64,000 nt of DNA, from NCBI GenBank assembly GCA_038396605.1, contig CP121690.1:3004356-3068355 (forward strand), given 5' to 3'. Position 1 is the first letter of the stretch. Every line of letters begins with the position of its first letter. The notes under the pieces are model-generated. The model searched no databases and was not told the DNA's origin. It was given only the letters and a program-made list of their open reading frames with translations. Of this stretch, positions 1 through 7,402 are shown in pieces. This DNA comes from Eubacteriales bacterium mix99 (GTDB lineage: Bacteria > Bacillota > Clostridia > Caldicoprobacterales > DTU083). The position numbers were made by a program, and so were the translations under genes.

Positions 1-1267
1 TGACCCTCACTTCCGGATCCACCAGACCGGTAGGCCGGATAATCTGTTCCACCACGCCGGAAGACATTTGCAGTTCATAAGGCCCCGGCGTCGCACTGAC
101 AAAGATTGCCTGATTCAGCTTGCTGCAGAACTCCTCAAATTTCAGCGGGCGGTTGTCAAAAGCCGCAGGCAGCCGGAATCCATAATCCACAAGGGTCTCC
201 TTCCGGGAACGGTCGCCGGCGTACATGGCCCGAACCTGCGGCAGAGTCACATGGGATTCGTCCGCAAAGAGCAGGAAATCCTTTGGAAAGTAGTCCAGAA
301 GCGTATAGGGCGGCTCTCCCGGACTTCTTCCGTCCATATATCTGGAATAATTCTCTATGCCATTGCAGTATCCGATTTCCCGCATCATCTCAATGTCAAA
401 ATTCGTTCTCTGCAGAAGTCGCTGCGCTTCCAGCAGCTTGTCCTGCTCCCTGAACCGTGCAACCTGTTCCTCCAGATCCTTTTCTATGCTGCCGATGGCG
501 TTCTCAATATGCTCCCGGGAAGATGCATAATGGGAAGCAGGAAAGATGGCGGCATGGGACAGATAGCCCAGGATCTCTCCGGTCACAGTATCGATTTCGG
601 TAATCCGATCGATCTCGTCTCCAAAAAACTCCACCCGTATGGCCCGCTCGGAGGAATTGGCCGGAAAGATCTCCACAACATCCCCGCGAACCCGGAAAGT
701 ACCACGGATAAAGTTCACATCATTCCGCTCATATTGAATGTCCACAAGCTTCTTCAGCACCTCATTGCGGTCCTTTACCATACCGGGCCGGAGAGATAAC
801 GTCAGATCCCTGTATTCTTTGGGATTCCCCAGGCCATAGATGCAGGATACGCTGGATACGACAATCACATCCCTGCGCTCAAACAGCGCAGAGGTGGCAG
901 AGTGGCGAAGCTTATCAATTTCATCGTTGATGGAGGCATCCTTTTCAATATACGTATCACTGGAAGGAACATATGCTTCCGGCTGGTAGTAATCATAATA
1001 GGAAACAAAGTACTCCACAGCGTTGTCAGGGAATATCTCACGAAATTCATTGCAAAGCTGCGCTGCAAGGGTTTTATTATGCGCCAGTACCAGGGTGGGT
1101 TTCTGAACCCTTTCAATCACATTGGCCATGGTAAATGTCTTTCCGGATCCGGTAATGCCAAGCAGCGTCTGATCCTTTTTTCCCTTCCGGATTCCTTCTG
1201 ACAGCTGCTCGATGGCCTGAGGCTGGTCTCCCTGCGGCTTCATATCCGATTTGATCACAAACTTCAT
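1..1267 (-). CDS. uvrB: UvrB, excinuclease ABC subunit B (3' part outside window)
   Basis: Damage-recognition helicase of UvrABC nucleotide excision repair. The first 422 codons are visible, of about 660 usual for the family; the C-terminal helicase motifs and UVR domain lie beyond the window edge. Seen in the translation: Walker A GITGSGKT near residue 40, the beta-hairpin region [21 protein letters not shown], and the DESHVT helicase motif followed by [10 protein letters not shown]. The start is the ATG at 1267, preceded by GAGGAGG with good spacing. A LexA-type box and a TATAAT -10 lie directly upstream, so SOS control is likely. It is divergent from the LysM gene. No frameshift in the visible part. 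Confidence 0.97.
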   Translation of the reverse strand, partial: MKFVIKSDMKPQGDQPQAIEQLSEGIRKGKKDQTLLGITGSGKTFTMANVIERVQKPTLVLAHNKTLAAQLCNEFREIFPDNAVEYFVSYYDYYQPEAYVPSSDTYIEKDASINDEIDKLRHSATSALFERRDVIVVSSVSCIYGLGNPKEYRDLTLSLRPGMVKDRNEVLKKLVDIQYERNDVNFIRGTFRVRGDVVEIFPANSSERAIRVEFFGDEIDRITEIDTVTGEILGYLSHAAIFPASHYASSREHIENAIGSIEKDLEEQVARFREQDKLLEAQRLLQRTNFDIEMMREIGYCNGIENYSRYMDGRSPGEPPYTLLDYFPKDFLLFADESHVTLPQVRAMYAGDRSRKETLVDYGFRLPAAFDNRPLKFEEFCSKLNQAIFVSATPGPYELQMSSGVVEQIIRPTGLVDPEVRV

Positions 1268-1293
1268 ACGCTTTCCTCCTCGTACTGTCAGAC

Positions 1294-1299
1294 ATTATA
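1294..1299 (-). promoter_or_regulatory. uvrB promoter -10 element
   Basis: The minus strand reads TATAAT 27 bases before the uvrB start codon. With a 17-base spacer the -35 position falls at about 1317-1322, inside the LexA-type box, and the match to TTGACA there is poor. That arrangement is usual for a LexA-repressed promoter. Confidence 0.55.
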
Positions 1300-1318
1300 C
1301 CATATTTGTCAAGAAAAC

Positions 1319-1332
1319 AGAACACCTGTTCT
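1319..1332. promoter_or_regulatory. LexA (SOS) operator upstream of uvrB
   Basis: AGAACACCTGTTCT is an inverted repeat with six-base perfect arms and fits the Gram-positive LexA/DinR pattern GAAC-N4-GTTC. It overlaps the -35 region of uvrB and lies about 25 bases before the -35 of the divergent LysM gene. uvrB is a standard LexA target in Firmicutes, so the assignment rests on both sequence and context. Confidence 0.85.
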
Positions 1333-1356
1333 AAAAAAGAATTGCTTGTCCCCTTA

Positions 1357-1385
1357 TTGCAGGAATAGTTTCCGGATAATATAAT
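1357..1385 (+). promoter_or_regulatory. Promoter of LysM/BsuPI gene
   Basis: TTGCAG (1357-1362), 17-base spacer, TATAAT (1380-1385). The predicted transcript starts about 45 bases before the ATG at 1438. Confidence 0.55.
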
Positions 1386-1437
1386 ATATATGATACTAAA
1401 TAGGAAGGAATTCACACATACCAGGGAAGGAGATTCC

Positions 1438-2022
1438 ATGATACAGTATATTGTTCAGCCCGGTGATACGTTATATTCCATCAGCCTGAAGTTCCGGACA
1501 ACAGTATCTGCCCTGATGAAAAGCAATCCGATTCGTGATCCGGAAGGGATTCATCCGGGTCAGATACTGAACATTCCCCTTCCTGTCCGGAATTCCGATT
1601 ATCTTTCAGCTGCTTTTCCTCCGCCCTGCCAGTCTGCCAGGGTCCTTTCCGGACTGTCTCTGCTGTTGTCTGCTGACAAGCCGGTTTATCAGCCCGAAGA
1701 CACCGTCTTACTGTCATTGTGGATGGCAAACCTCTCCAATCGGACCATGCAGCTGGATTACAATACCAGCCAGAGGTATGACTTCCAGCTGGACTTGCCT
1801 TCAGGACAGATGCTGTGGCAATGGTCCCGTGACAAATCCTTCGCTCAGATGATAGGCAAGGTTTCCCTCTCTCCGAATCAATCCGTGCGTTTCGAAGAAC
1901 AGTTTGCCTTGCCTTTGTCTTTCCATTCAAAAATCGATTCGCTTCACGTATTTGGCTGGAATACTTCCAGACAGGCCAGCCAGGTGAAACTGCATCTGAC
2001 CATCCGGATAACCGGGACGTGA
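1438..2022 (+). CDS. LysM domain protein with BsuPI-like C-terminal domain
   Basis: 194 residues. Residues 1-50 form one LysM module (YIVQPGDTLYSISLKF start, ending in PGQILNIP), which binds N-acetylglucosamine polymers such as peptidoglycan or spore cortex. The remainder resembles the BsuPI intracellular proteinase-inhibitor fold (LSADKPVYQPEDTVLLSL, then a beta-rich segment ending FGWNTS). There is no signal peptide or membrane segment, so it may act inside the mother cell or spore, or leave by another route. The ATG at 1438 is preferred over one 48 bases upstream because GGAAGGAG sits at proper spacing. Its role is unknown; the inhibitor label is a family resemblance only. Confidence 0.75.
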   Translation: MIQYIVQPGDTLYSISLKFRTTVSALMKSNPIRDPEGIHPGQILNIPLPVRNSDYLSAAFPPPCQSARVLSGLSLLLSADKPVYQPEDTVLLSLWMANLSNRTMQLDYNTSQRYDFQLDLPSGQMLWQWSRDKSFAQMIGKVSLSPNQSVRFEEQFALPLSFHSKIDSLHVFGWNTSRQASQVKLHLTIRITGT

Positions 2023-2038
2023 GCCTCCGGCCTCAGGA

Positions 2039-3286
2039 TTAAGCCTTTAAATGATCGCGATTTTTCCTCTGCCTCTGCATCCGTTGAATCCATTTCCATA
2101 GCCGGAGAAGAGGACCCTTTTGCTCTTCTGCCCGGAAAAACCGACTGGTCTTTCTTGGTACAAACAAAATCCCCATGCGATCCTCATCACAATGATAGGA
2201 ATGATACTCTGCTGTTCCCGGTTTCCCGTCCCTTTTGTAATCAATCCAGAGATACATTGGAGCAGTCTGCAAAATTTCCCGAAGCATCTCTTCGCTGTTG
2301 ACTCCCTTTCCATTCAGACTCAGCAGAATATCTCCTGGTTTCAGCCCCATTTGACTGCCTATGGTATCCGGCGCAACATCCAGTATCCGCAGCCCGCGCC
2401 AGGGAGCGCCAAAAATCGGATTTCCGTTCAACTGGCTTTTCCTGCTCCAATACAACAGAAATTCGTGCAGAAGCGGCATCAGGACTGCGCCTGCAAACAT
2501 CAGCCAGACATAGTGAACAGACAAAACGGCGATAACCAGGATCAGCAGGCTGCACATGCCCATCCACAGGCCGGTTTTCCTTGCCCTCTGCTCCGGACGG
2601 GCCGTAACAGCCAAATCGTTGTATTCCAACAGGACTGCAATGGGAAACAGCATGAGACCGCTGCCTCCTTGTCCTCCGAACAAAGGCCACCAATCCGGCA
2701 TTTGCATTCCTCCTCCCGCCGTCTGCAGAATACCGGACGGAATCGTCAGAATGACAAGGGGCACCGGCCAGAACTTACCTATCGCAAACGCTCCAATGGG
2801 CTTGAACCTTTTATGTTCCATTACCACCGGCACGGTTTCCTTTTGCCCGTCCAGCATAATCAGGAGACTTTCGGTCAGGTGAAGGATCCCAATCAGTGCC
2901 AGAAGCGATGGAACATCCATATCCGGCCAGCCGAAGATCAGGCTGACCAGGGACAGAACACCTCCTGCATAAGACAGGCACAGATATCGCTTATTCAGCA
3001 AAGTAAGGAGCAGGGAGAAAGGCAGGAGAATGACCAGGGTATTCAGATTGATGGGAATTCCTATCAAAATAATCAAAGTGCTGGAAATCAGACCTGCAAT
3101 CATGCCAAACAACATACTGTCCATCAAACGATTTCCTGAAGTGTCCCGTAAAGAACCCAACCAGGACTCTTCCAGCCGGGCATTCTTCTTGATTTCGGCA
3201 TAAACCATCAGCAGAATCAAAAGATAGAGAAAGCTCGTTATGGATTGGGCAAAAGCAGTAAACAGCATTTTGATAAATCCGGACAT
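2039..3286 (-). CDS. Polytopic membrane protein with C-terminal PDZ domain (MinJ-like)
   Basis: 415 residues. About eight hydrophobic segments fill residues 1-270, followed by a PDZ domain near residues 290-370 (LRILDVAPDTIGSQMGLKPGD, then LLSLNGKGVNS) and a basic tail. The architecture matches MinJ, which in Bacillus subtilis bridges DivIVA and MinD in division-site selection and is encoded next to ctpB. Here the gene starts 23 bases after the CtpA/CtpB-type protease gene ends, on the same strand, so they are probably one transcript. Start ATG has AAAGGAGAG upstream. Function is inferred from architecture and neighbourhood, not from high identity. Confidence 0.75.
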   Translation of the reverse strand: MSGFIKMLFTAFAQSITSFLYLLILLMVYAEIKKNARLEESWLGSLRDTSGNRLMDSMLFGMIAGLISSTLIILIGIPINLNTLVILLPFSLLLTLLNKRYLCLSYAGGVLSLVSLIFGWPDMDVPSLLALIGILHLTESLLIMLDGQKETVPVVMEHKRFKPIGAFAIGKFWPVPLVILTIPSGILQTAGGGMQMPDWWPLFGGQGGSGLMLFPIAVLLEYNDLAVTARPEQRARKTGLWMGMCSLLILVIAVLSVHYVWLMFAGAVLMPLLHEFLLYWSRKSQLNGNPIFGAPWRGLRILDVAPDTIGSQMGLKPGDILLSLNGKGVNSEEMLREILQTAPMYLWIDYKRDGKPGTAEYHSYHCDEDRMGILFVPRKTSRFFRAEEQKGPLLRLWKWIQRMQRQRKNRDHLKA

Positions 3287-3309
3287 GGTATGTCTCTCCT
3301 TTTTCGCCC

Positions 3310-4545
3310 TTACTGACTGAGCTGCTTTTTCACTTCTTCCAATCCTTTGGAAAGAGGAGCATCCAGATTCAACGGAAGGTCCTTTCCCGGATGATCCGTG
3401 ACAAATTGGCCGGCTTCCTCCAGCTCGTTTACTTTAATATCGGGTACCACACCTTTTTTGTTGATATCCCTGCCTTTGGGCGTAAAATATTTCGCGGTGG
3501 TCAGCTTGACGACGTCGCCTTCCTTAAAGGGCCCGCGGATGGTCTGAACCAGTCCCTTTCCAAAAGTGGTATGGCCGATCAGCACACCAACTCCATGGTC
3601 CTGTATGGCTCCGGACAAAACCTCCGATGCGCTGGCACTGTATTCATTGACCAATACGGCCAGGGGAATCTTCAGATATTGCTTGTCTGTTTTGTATTCT
3701 TCCCGATTGCCATGCTTGTCTTCACTGTACAATACCAAGCCTTCCGGAAGCAGCTTATCCCCGATTGCCACACATTCATCCAGCAAGCCGCCAGGGTTGT
3801 TGCGCAAATCCAGTACCATGCCCTGCATCCCCCTGGAACGCAGTTCCTCCACAGCCCTGAAGAAATTGGCGGAGGAATTCTTATCAAACCGGTACAACCA
3901 CAGGTATCCGATTTTGTCGTCCAGCATTTTGTATTCCATATCGGGAAGATTGACAACCTTCCGAGTGATGCTGTATTCCTCGGTTTTGCCGTCACGCAGA
4001 ATGGAAACCTTTACTTTAGTATCCGCCTTGCCGCGCATCTTGCTTACTGCAGCATCCAGCATGGATCCATCCACATCTTCTCCATCGATGTTTATGATCT
4101 TATCACCTGTCACAATGCCGGCTTCTGCAGCGGGGCCTCCCTTAATAGCATTCACAACGGTAATCATGTTGTCTTCCTTGTTTACTGTAACGGTAAGACC
4201 CACTCCCGCATAGGATCCTTCCACATCCACCAGGAAATCCTGGTATTCCTTTGCTGTCAGATAATAGGAATACGGATCATTCAGGGAAGCGACCATACCC
4301 TTTAACGCTCCGTCCAACAGCGTCTTCAGCTTCGGTTCCTCCAGATAGTCCTGCTGAACGACTGCTTTTACCTGATTGAATTTCCTGTAAAAATCCCTCA
4401 GCTCCGTATAATCTTCTGCCTGGATGACATCTCCCTGACTGATCATCTTGTATTCATTCACCCGAAGTGTAATGAGGGATGAAAAAACCGCCGTGCATAA
4501 AATAATGATAACTGCCCCGATTACAGCTTTCTTTTTGCTAATCAT
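3310..4545 (-). CDS. S41 family C-terminal processing peptidase (CtpA/CtpB)
   Basis: 411 residues. One N-terminal membrane anchor (residues 5-27), a PDZ domain (YAGVGLTVTV through GDKIINIDGEDVDG) and an S41 serine protease domain. The catalytic serine is in EYSASASEVLSGA and the lysine in TTFGKGLVQT, the Ser/Lys dyad of the family. It is exported and cleaves envelope or regulatory proteins; CtpB in Bacillus signals across the forespore membranes. The ATG at 4545 has GGGAGGG eight bases before it; a longer reading to 4608 lacks a site. A good promoter lies at 4580-4608. Co-oriented with the PDZ membrane protein gene. Confidence 0.92.
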   Translation of the reverse strand: MISKKKAVIGAVIIILCTAVFSSLITLRVNEYKMISQGDVIQAEDYTELRDFYRKFNQVKAVVQQDYLEEPKLKTLLDGALKGMVASLNDPYSYYLTAKEYQDFLVDVEGSYAGVGLTVTVNKEDNMITVVNAIKGGPAAEAGIVTGDKIINIDGEDVDGSMLDAAVSKMRGKADTKVKVSILRDGKTEEYSITRKVVNLPDMEYKMLDDKIGYLWLYRFDKNSSANFFRAVEELRSRGMQGMVLDLRNNPGGLLDECVAIGDKLLPEGLVLYSEDKHGNREEYKTDKQYLKIPLAVLVNEYSASASEVLSGAIQDHGVGVLIGHTTFGKGLVQTIRGPFKEGDVVKLTTAKYFTPKGRDINKKGVVPDIKVNELEEAGQFVTDHPGKDLPLNLDAPLSKGLEEVKKQLSQ

Positions 4546-4579
4546 ATATACCCTCCCTGTTGCCGCATCCAATATAATT

Positions 4580-4608
4580 ATTATAACATCCCCTATCCAT
4601 TTATACAA
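4580..4608 (-). promoter_or_regulatory. Promoter of the ctp-minJ-like operon
   Basis: On the minus strand TTGTAT (4608-4603), 17-base spacer, TATAAT (4585-4580), placed 35 bases before the chosen ATG. Confidence 0.55.
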
Positions 4609-4735
4609 AAGATGTTTGCCTGTATTTACTAATTAGTATAGACAAAAAGAAAGGATATCAGACCTCTTTTTTCTGTTTGGACGATTGTTCATTCTTCCGC
4701 TGCTGTCCGGATGGATGTTCCATCCATATAAAATG

Positions 4736-4763
4736 CCGTTTCCGGACTGCAAGCCGGAAACGG
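4736..4763 (-). terminator. Hairpin terminator after the LplB/LplC transporter genes
   Basis: Perfect 10-bp stem CCGTTTCCGG/CCGGAAACGG with an 8-base loop. On the minus strand it is followed by CATTTTATA, a short U-run, and it lies about 100 bases past the lplC-type stop. A second small perfect hairpin (ATGGATG/CATCCAT) is at 4711-4727. Confidence 0.6.
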
Positions 4764-4861
4764 AGATATATCTGAGATTTCAGATAATAGGCATTTCACA
4801 AGTATTTGAAAGATACCAGGCATTTATCCATGCGACGACAATCTGAAGGCGGCGTGCTGCA

Positions 4862-5752
4862 CTATCCTTTCAACGCTCCAATCATAACCCCTTTCACAAA
4901 ATATTTTTGGAGAAATGGATACAGACAAAGAATAGGCGCCGTGGAAACTACAATCACAGCGTATTTAATTGTTTCGGCTATCATCTCCCTATCTTCCATT
5001 CCCGCTCCCATGGTCATATCATCCAGGGAATTCTGAATCAGTATCTCCCGCAGGATCAGCTGCAACGGATATTTTGAACGTACTCCCATCAGAAATATCA
5101 TGGCGTTGAACCAGGAATTCCAGTGTCCGACTCCATAGTACAGTACCAGAACTGCGATGGTAGGCCCAACCAGAGGAATCATGACCTTTGTGAGGATGAC
5201 AAAATGGCTTGCCCCATCCAGCTTTGCGGATTCTTCCAAGCTTTCCGGAATCGCCGCAAAAGCCGTTCGCATGATAATCAAATTATAGGTGCTGATTGCC
5301 GTTGGAAGAATCAGCGACCATAAAGTCTTATCCAGTCGAAGATCCCGTACCGTCAGATAAAAGGGAATCAATCCGCCGCTGAAGTACATGGTGAAGATGA
5401 CAGACAGCGCCATTACTCGCTGAAACATCCAGTTTCGCCTGGACAGAAGGTATCCTCCCAGTAATGTCAGGAACATGTTGACAGCCACTCCCACCACAAC
5501 GATAAAAATGGTATTCCGGTATCCATTCCAAATATTGGGGTTTTTGAAGACTGCCTGATAGGAAGACAGATCAAACCCCAGAGGATACCATAAAGGCCCG
5601 TAATGCATCATAAACCGATCCGGTTTACTGAACGAAGCAAACACAACATAGAGCATGGGATAAAGTGTAATCCCCATAATACTAATCAAAAGTAATATAT
5701 TTACAACATTGAAAATACGTTCCCCGATTCCTGCTCGGATCTTGTTATTCAT
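4862..5752 (-). CDS. Carbohydrate ABC transporter permease, LplC/YtcP type
   Basis: 296 residues with six predicted membrane helices. The EAA loop that docks the ATPase is visible as ESLEESAKLDGASHFVILTKVMIPL. The C-terminal KYFVKGVMIGALKG is typical of the LplC branch, which imports oligosaccharides released from plant polymers together with an LplB partner and a large lipoprotein. GGAGGGATT precedes the ATG. It follows the LplB-type gene by 13 bases, same strand. No ATPase is encoded in this operon; the MsmX/UgpC-type ATPase at 36629-37744 could serve. This permease looks intact. Confidence 0.93.
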   Translation of the reverse strand: MNNKIRAGIGERIFNVVNILLLISIMGITLYPMLYVVFASFSKPDRFMMHYGPLWYPLGFDLSSYQAVFKNPNIWNGYRNTIFIVVVGVAVNMFLTLLGGYLLSRRNWMFQRVMALSVIFTMYFSGGLIPFYLTVRDLRLDKTLWSLILPTAISTYNLIIMRTAFAAIPESLEESAKLDGASHFVILTKVMIPLVGPTIAVLVLYYGVGHWNSWFNAMIFLMGVRSKYPLQLILREILIQNSLDDMTMGAGMEDREMIAETIKYAVIVVSTAPILCLYPFLQKYFVKGVMIGALKG

Positions 5753-5765
5753 TGGAATCCCTCCA

Positions 5766-6611
5766 TCACCATAAACTGATTTCGCTGGTTTTCCTGCTTA
5801 TTTTATTTACCATCACCACCAGTGCAAAATTTACAACGGAATTGAACAGCCCCACGGCGGTACTGTAGCTCCAGTCAGAATTCAGAAGGCCCTGCCGGTA
5901 TACATAGGAGGAAATAACATCGGATGTTTCATAAATAGAAGGATTATATAAAAGAATAATTTTTTCCGAACCGACACTGAGAATACTTCCCGTCCTCAAA
6001 ATCAATAATATTATGATGGTAGGCAGCAGGCAGGGAATCGTTATATACAGCGTCTGTTTCCATCTTCCGGCGCCATCGATTTTTGAGGCATCGTACAATT
6101 CCGGATCTATCCCTGTTAATGCCGCCAGATAGATAATACTTCCCCACCCCACATTCTGCCAGATATCGGAGATCACATAGATCGGGACAAACAATCCAGG
6201 CTGATTGAGCATGGTCTGCTTTTTGAGTCCAACATGAGACAGCAGCAAAGTAATAAATCCGCTGTCGCTTGTAAATTGCTTGATCATGCCACATAAGACT
6301 ACCAGGGAAATAAAATGGGGCATATAGCCGATGGTTTGTACCGTTCGTGAAAAAGCCCGGTTCCGTAACTCATTGATCAACAATGCAAGCAGAATGGGCG
6401 CCGGAAATCCGAATATCAATTGAGTGATGCTGATGATCAGGGTGTTTTTCAACACCCTGCCAAAATAAACACTGGAGAAAAAATTTTTAAAGTGCTGCAG
6501 CCCTGCCCAGGGACTGTTCATAATTCCTTTTGCCGGAGTAAAGTTCTTAAATGCAATGATGGTACCGTACATGGGTTTATAATGAAACAGAGAGATAAAA
6601 CTTGCCGTCAT
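5766..6611 (-). pseudogene. LplB-type ABC permease lacking its N-terminus (5' truncated)
   Basis: 281 residues. The body is a normal LplB-type permease: HYKPMYGTIIAFKNF near the start, the EAA loop DPELYDASKIDGAGRWKQ, and a C-terminal NKISRKTSEISLW. Family members carry about 35 more residues, including the first transmembrane helix, before the HYxPMYG motif; here that part is absent and the reading frame opens inside the solute-binding-protein gene, overlapping it by 35 bases in another frame. There is no ribosome binding site of its own at the listed ATG (6611). The picture is a deletion joining the 5' part of the binding-protein gene to the permease. Alternatively an assembly error. Confidence 0.8.
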
Positions 6612-7182
6612 CGCTCTTTACCTGCTTGGCAATTTCCGGATTCGATTCATAATAAGCAGCAAGGTTCGGAGCATATTGTTTCATCAAATCCGTGAGTTCC
6701 AGTATGACACCATCGTTGAAAAGCTTGGTGACACCACCGGGATATCCGGGCCAGGCATACTCGATGATATCCGGATATTCCCTGGAAGCCAGCAGTACAT
6801 TCAATGTTTCCCGTTCCTGACCGGAGGGGGGATGCTCATATTTTACTTTGATCCCTGTGACTTTCTCCAGATTCTTTCGGAATGGAAGCTCACTGTAATT
6901 TGTCGCAAATGCGGATACATTGGATGCCAGCCCCACCCAATAGGTTAATTCAGGCTTCCCTTTCATAGGATAGATCGCATTTTTACTTGCATCATCTTTG
7001 GGCCCATCTCCGGATGATGTTTTTTCCAAGTTCTTATCGGAAACATCTGGTGTATTCTGAGACACCGCTTTTTCATCTGTTTCCTTGCCTGCCTGGTCCG
7101 TGCCTTTACAGCCTGTCATCAGGTTCAAACAAAGTATCAGGGACAATACCAAAACGAACGCCTTGATTTTAATGCTTCTCAT
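6577..7182 (-). pseudogene. Carbohydrate ABC solute-binding lipoprotein, 3' truncated
   Basis: 201 residues of a LipO/YtcQ-class binding protein that normally has about 500-560. A lipoprotein signal peptide ends in the lipobox LMTGC, followed by a charged linker and the start of the binding fold (LTYWVGL, then EYPDIIEYAWPGYPGG). Family similarity stops after VKSDDGKFY near residue 195; the next codons are SVSL and a stop, at the point where the LplB-type frame begins. Start ATG has AGAAGGG upstream, and a promoter with a palindrome lies 95-150 bases upstream. Two domains of the binding cleft are missing, so substrate capture should fail unless another binding protein substitutes. Confidence 0.85.
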
Positions 7183-7277
7183 AGAAACCCTTCTTTCTGA
7201 TCATTTATTTGTGGCTCAACTGCCACCTTTCCTCCCGTGCACTTCTTTCCTCACAACACTCGAGACAAACCCTGCAG

Positions 7278-7291
7278 AACAGATATCTGTT
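7278..7291. promoter_or_regulatory. 14-bp perfect palindrome, putative operator
   Basis: AACAGATATCTGTT is perfectly palindromic and starts about 10 bases downstream of the -10 element of the transporter promoter, around the expected transcription start. Position suggests a repressor site; the protein is unknown. Confidence 0.4.
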
Positions 7292-7301
7292 TCCTAATTT
7301 C

Positions 7302-7329
7302 ATTATAAGAAGAAGAGTTCAAATGTAAA
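7302..7329 (-). promoter_or_regulatory. Promoter of the sugar ABC transporter operon
   Basis: Minus strand: TTTACA (7329-7324), 16-base spacer, TATAAT (7307-7302), giving a leader of about 110 bases before the binding-protein ATG. Confidence 0.5.
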
Positions 7330-7402
7330 TATTGAAATCTACAGCATTCCGATTTCTTAATGTATTGTTGTTACAATTATTATACTGTTATAAAAATGTA
7401 AA

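Noticed and set aside
865-1439. Small minus-strand frames near the uvrB start
   Set aside because: They are alternate frames of uvrB and of its upstream region; the uvrB frame runs continuously from 1267 to the window edge.
2120-3139. 339-codon plus-strand open frame
   Set aside because: Antisense shadow of the PDZ membrane protein; low-complexity Gln/His-rich translation.
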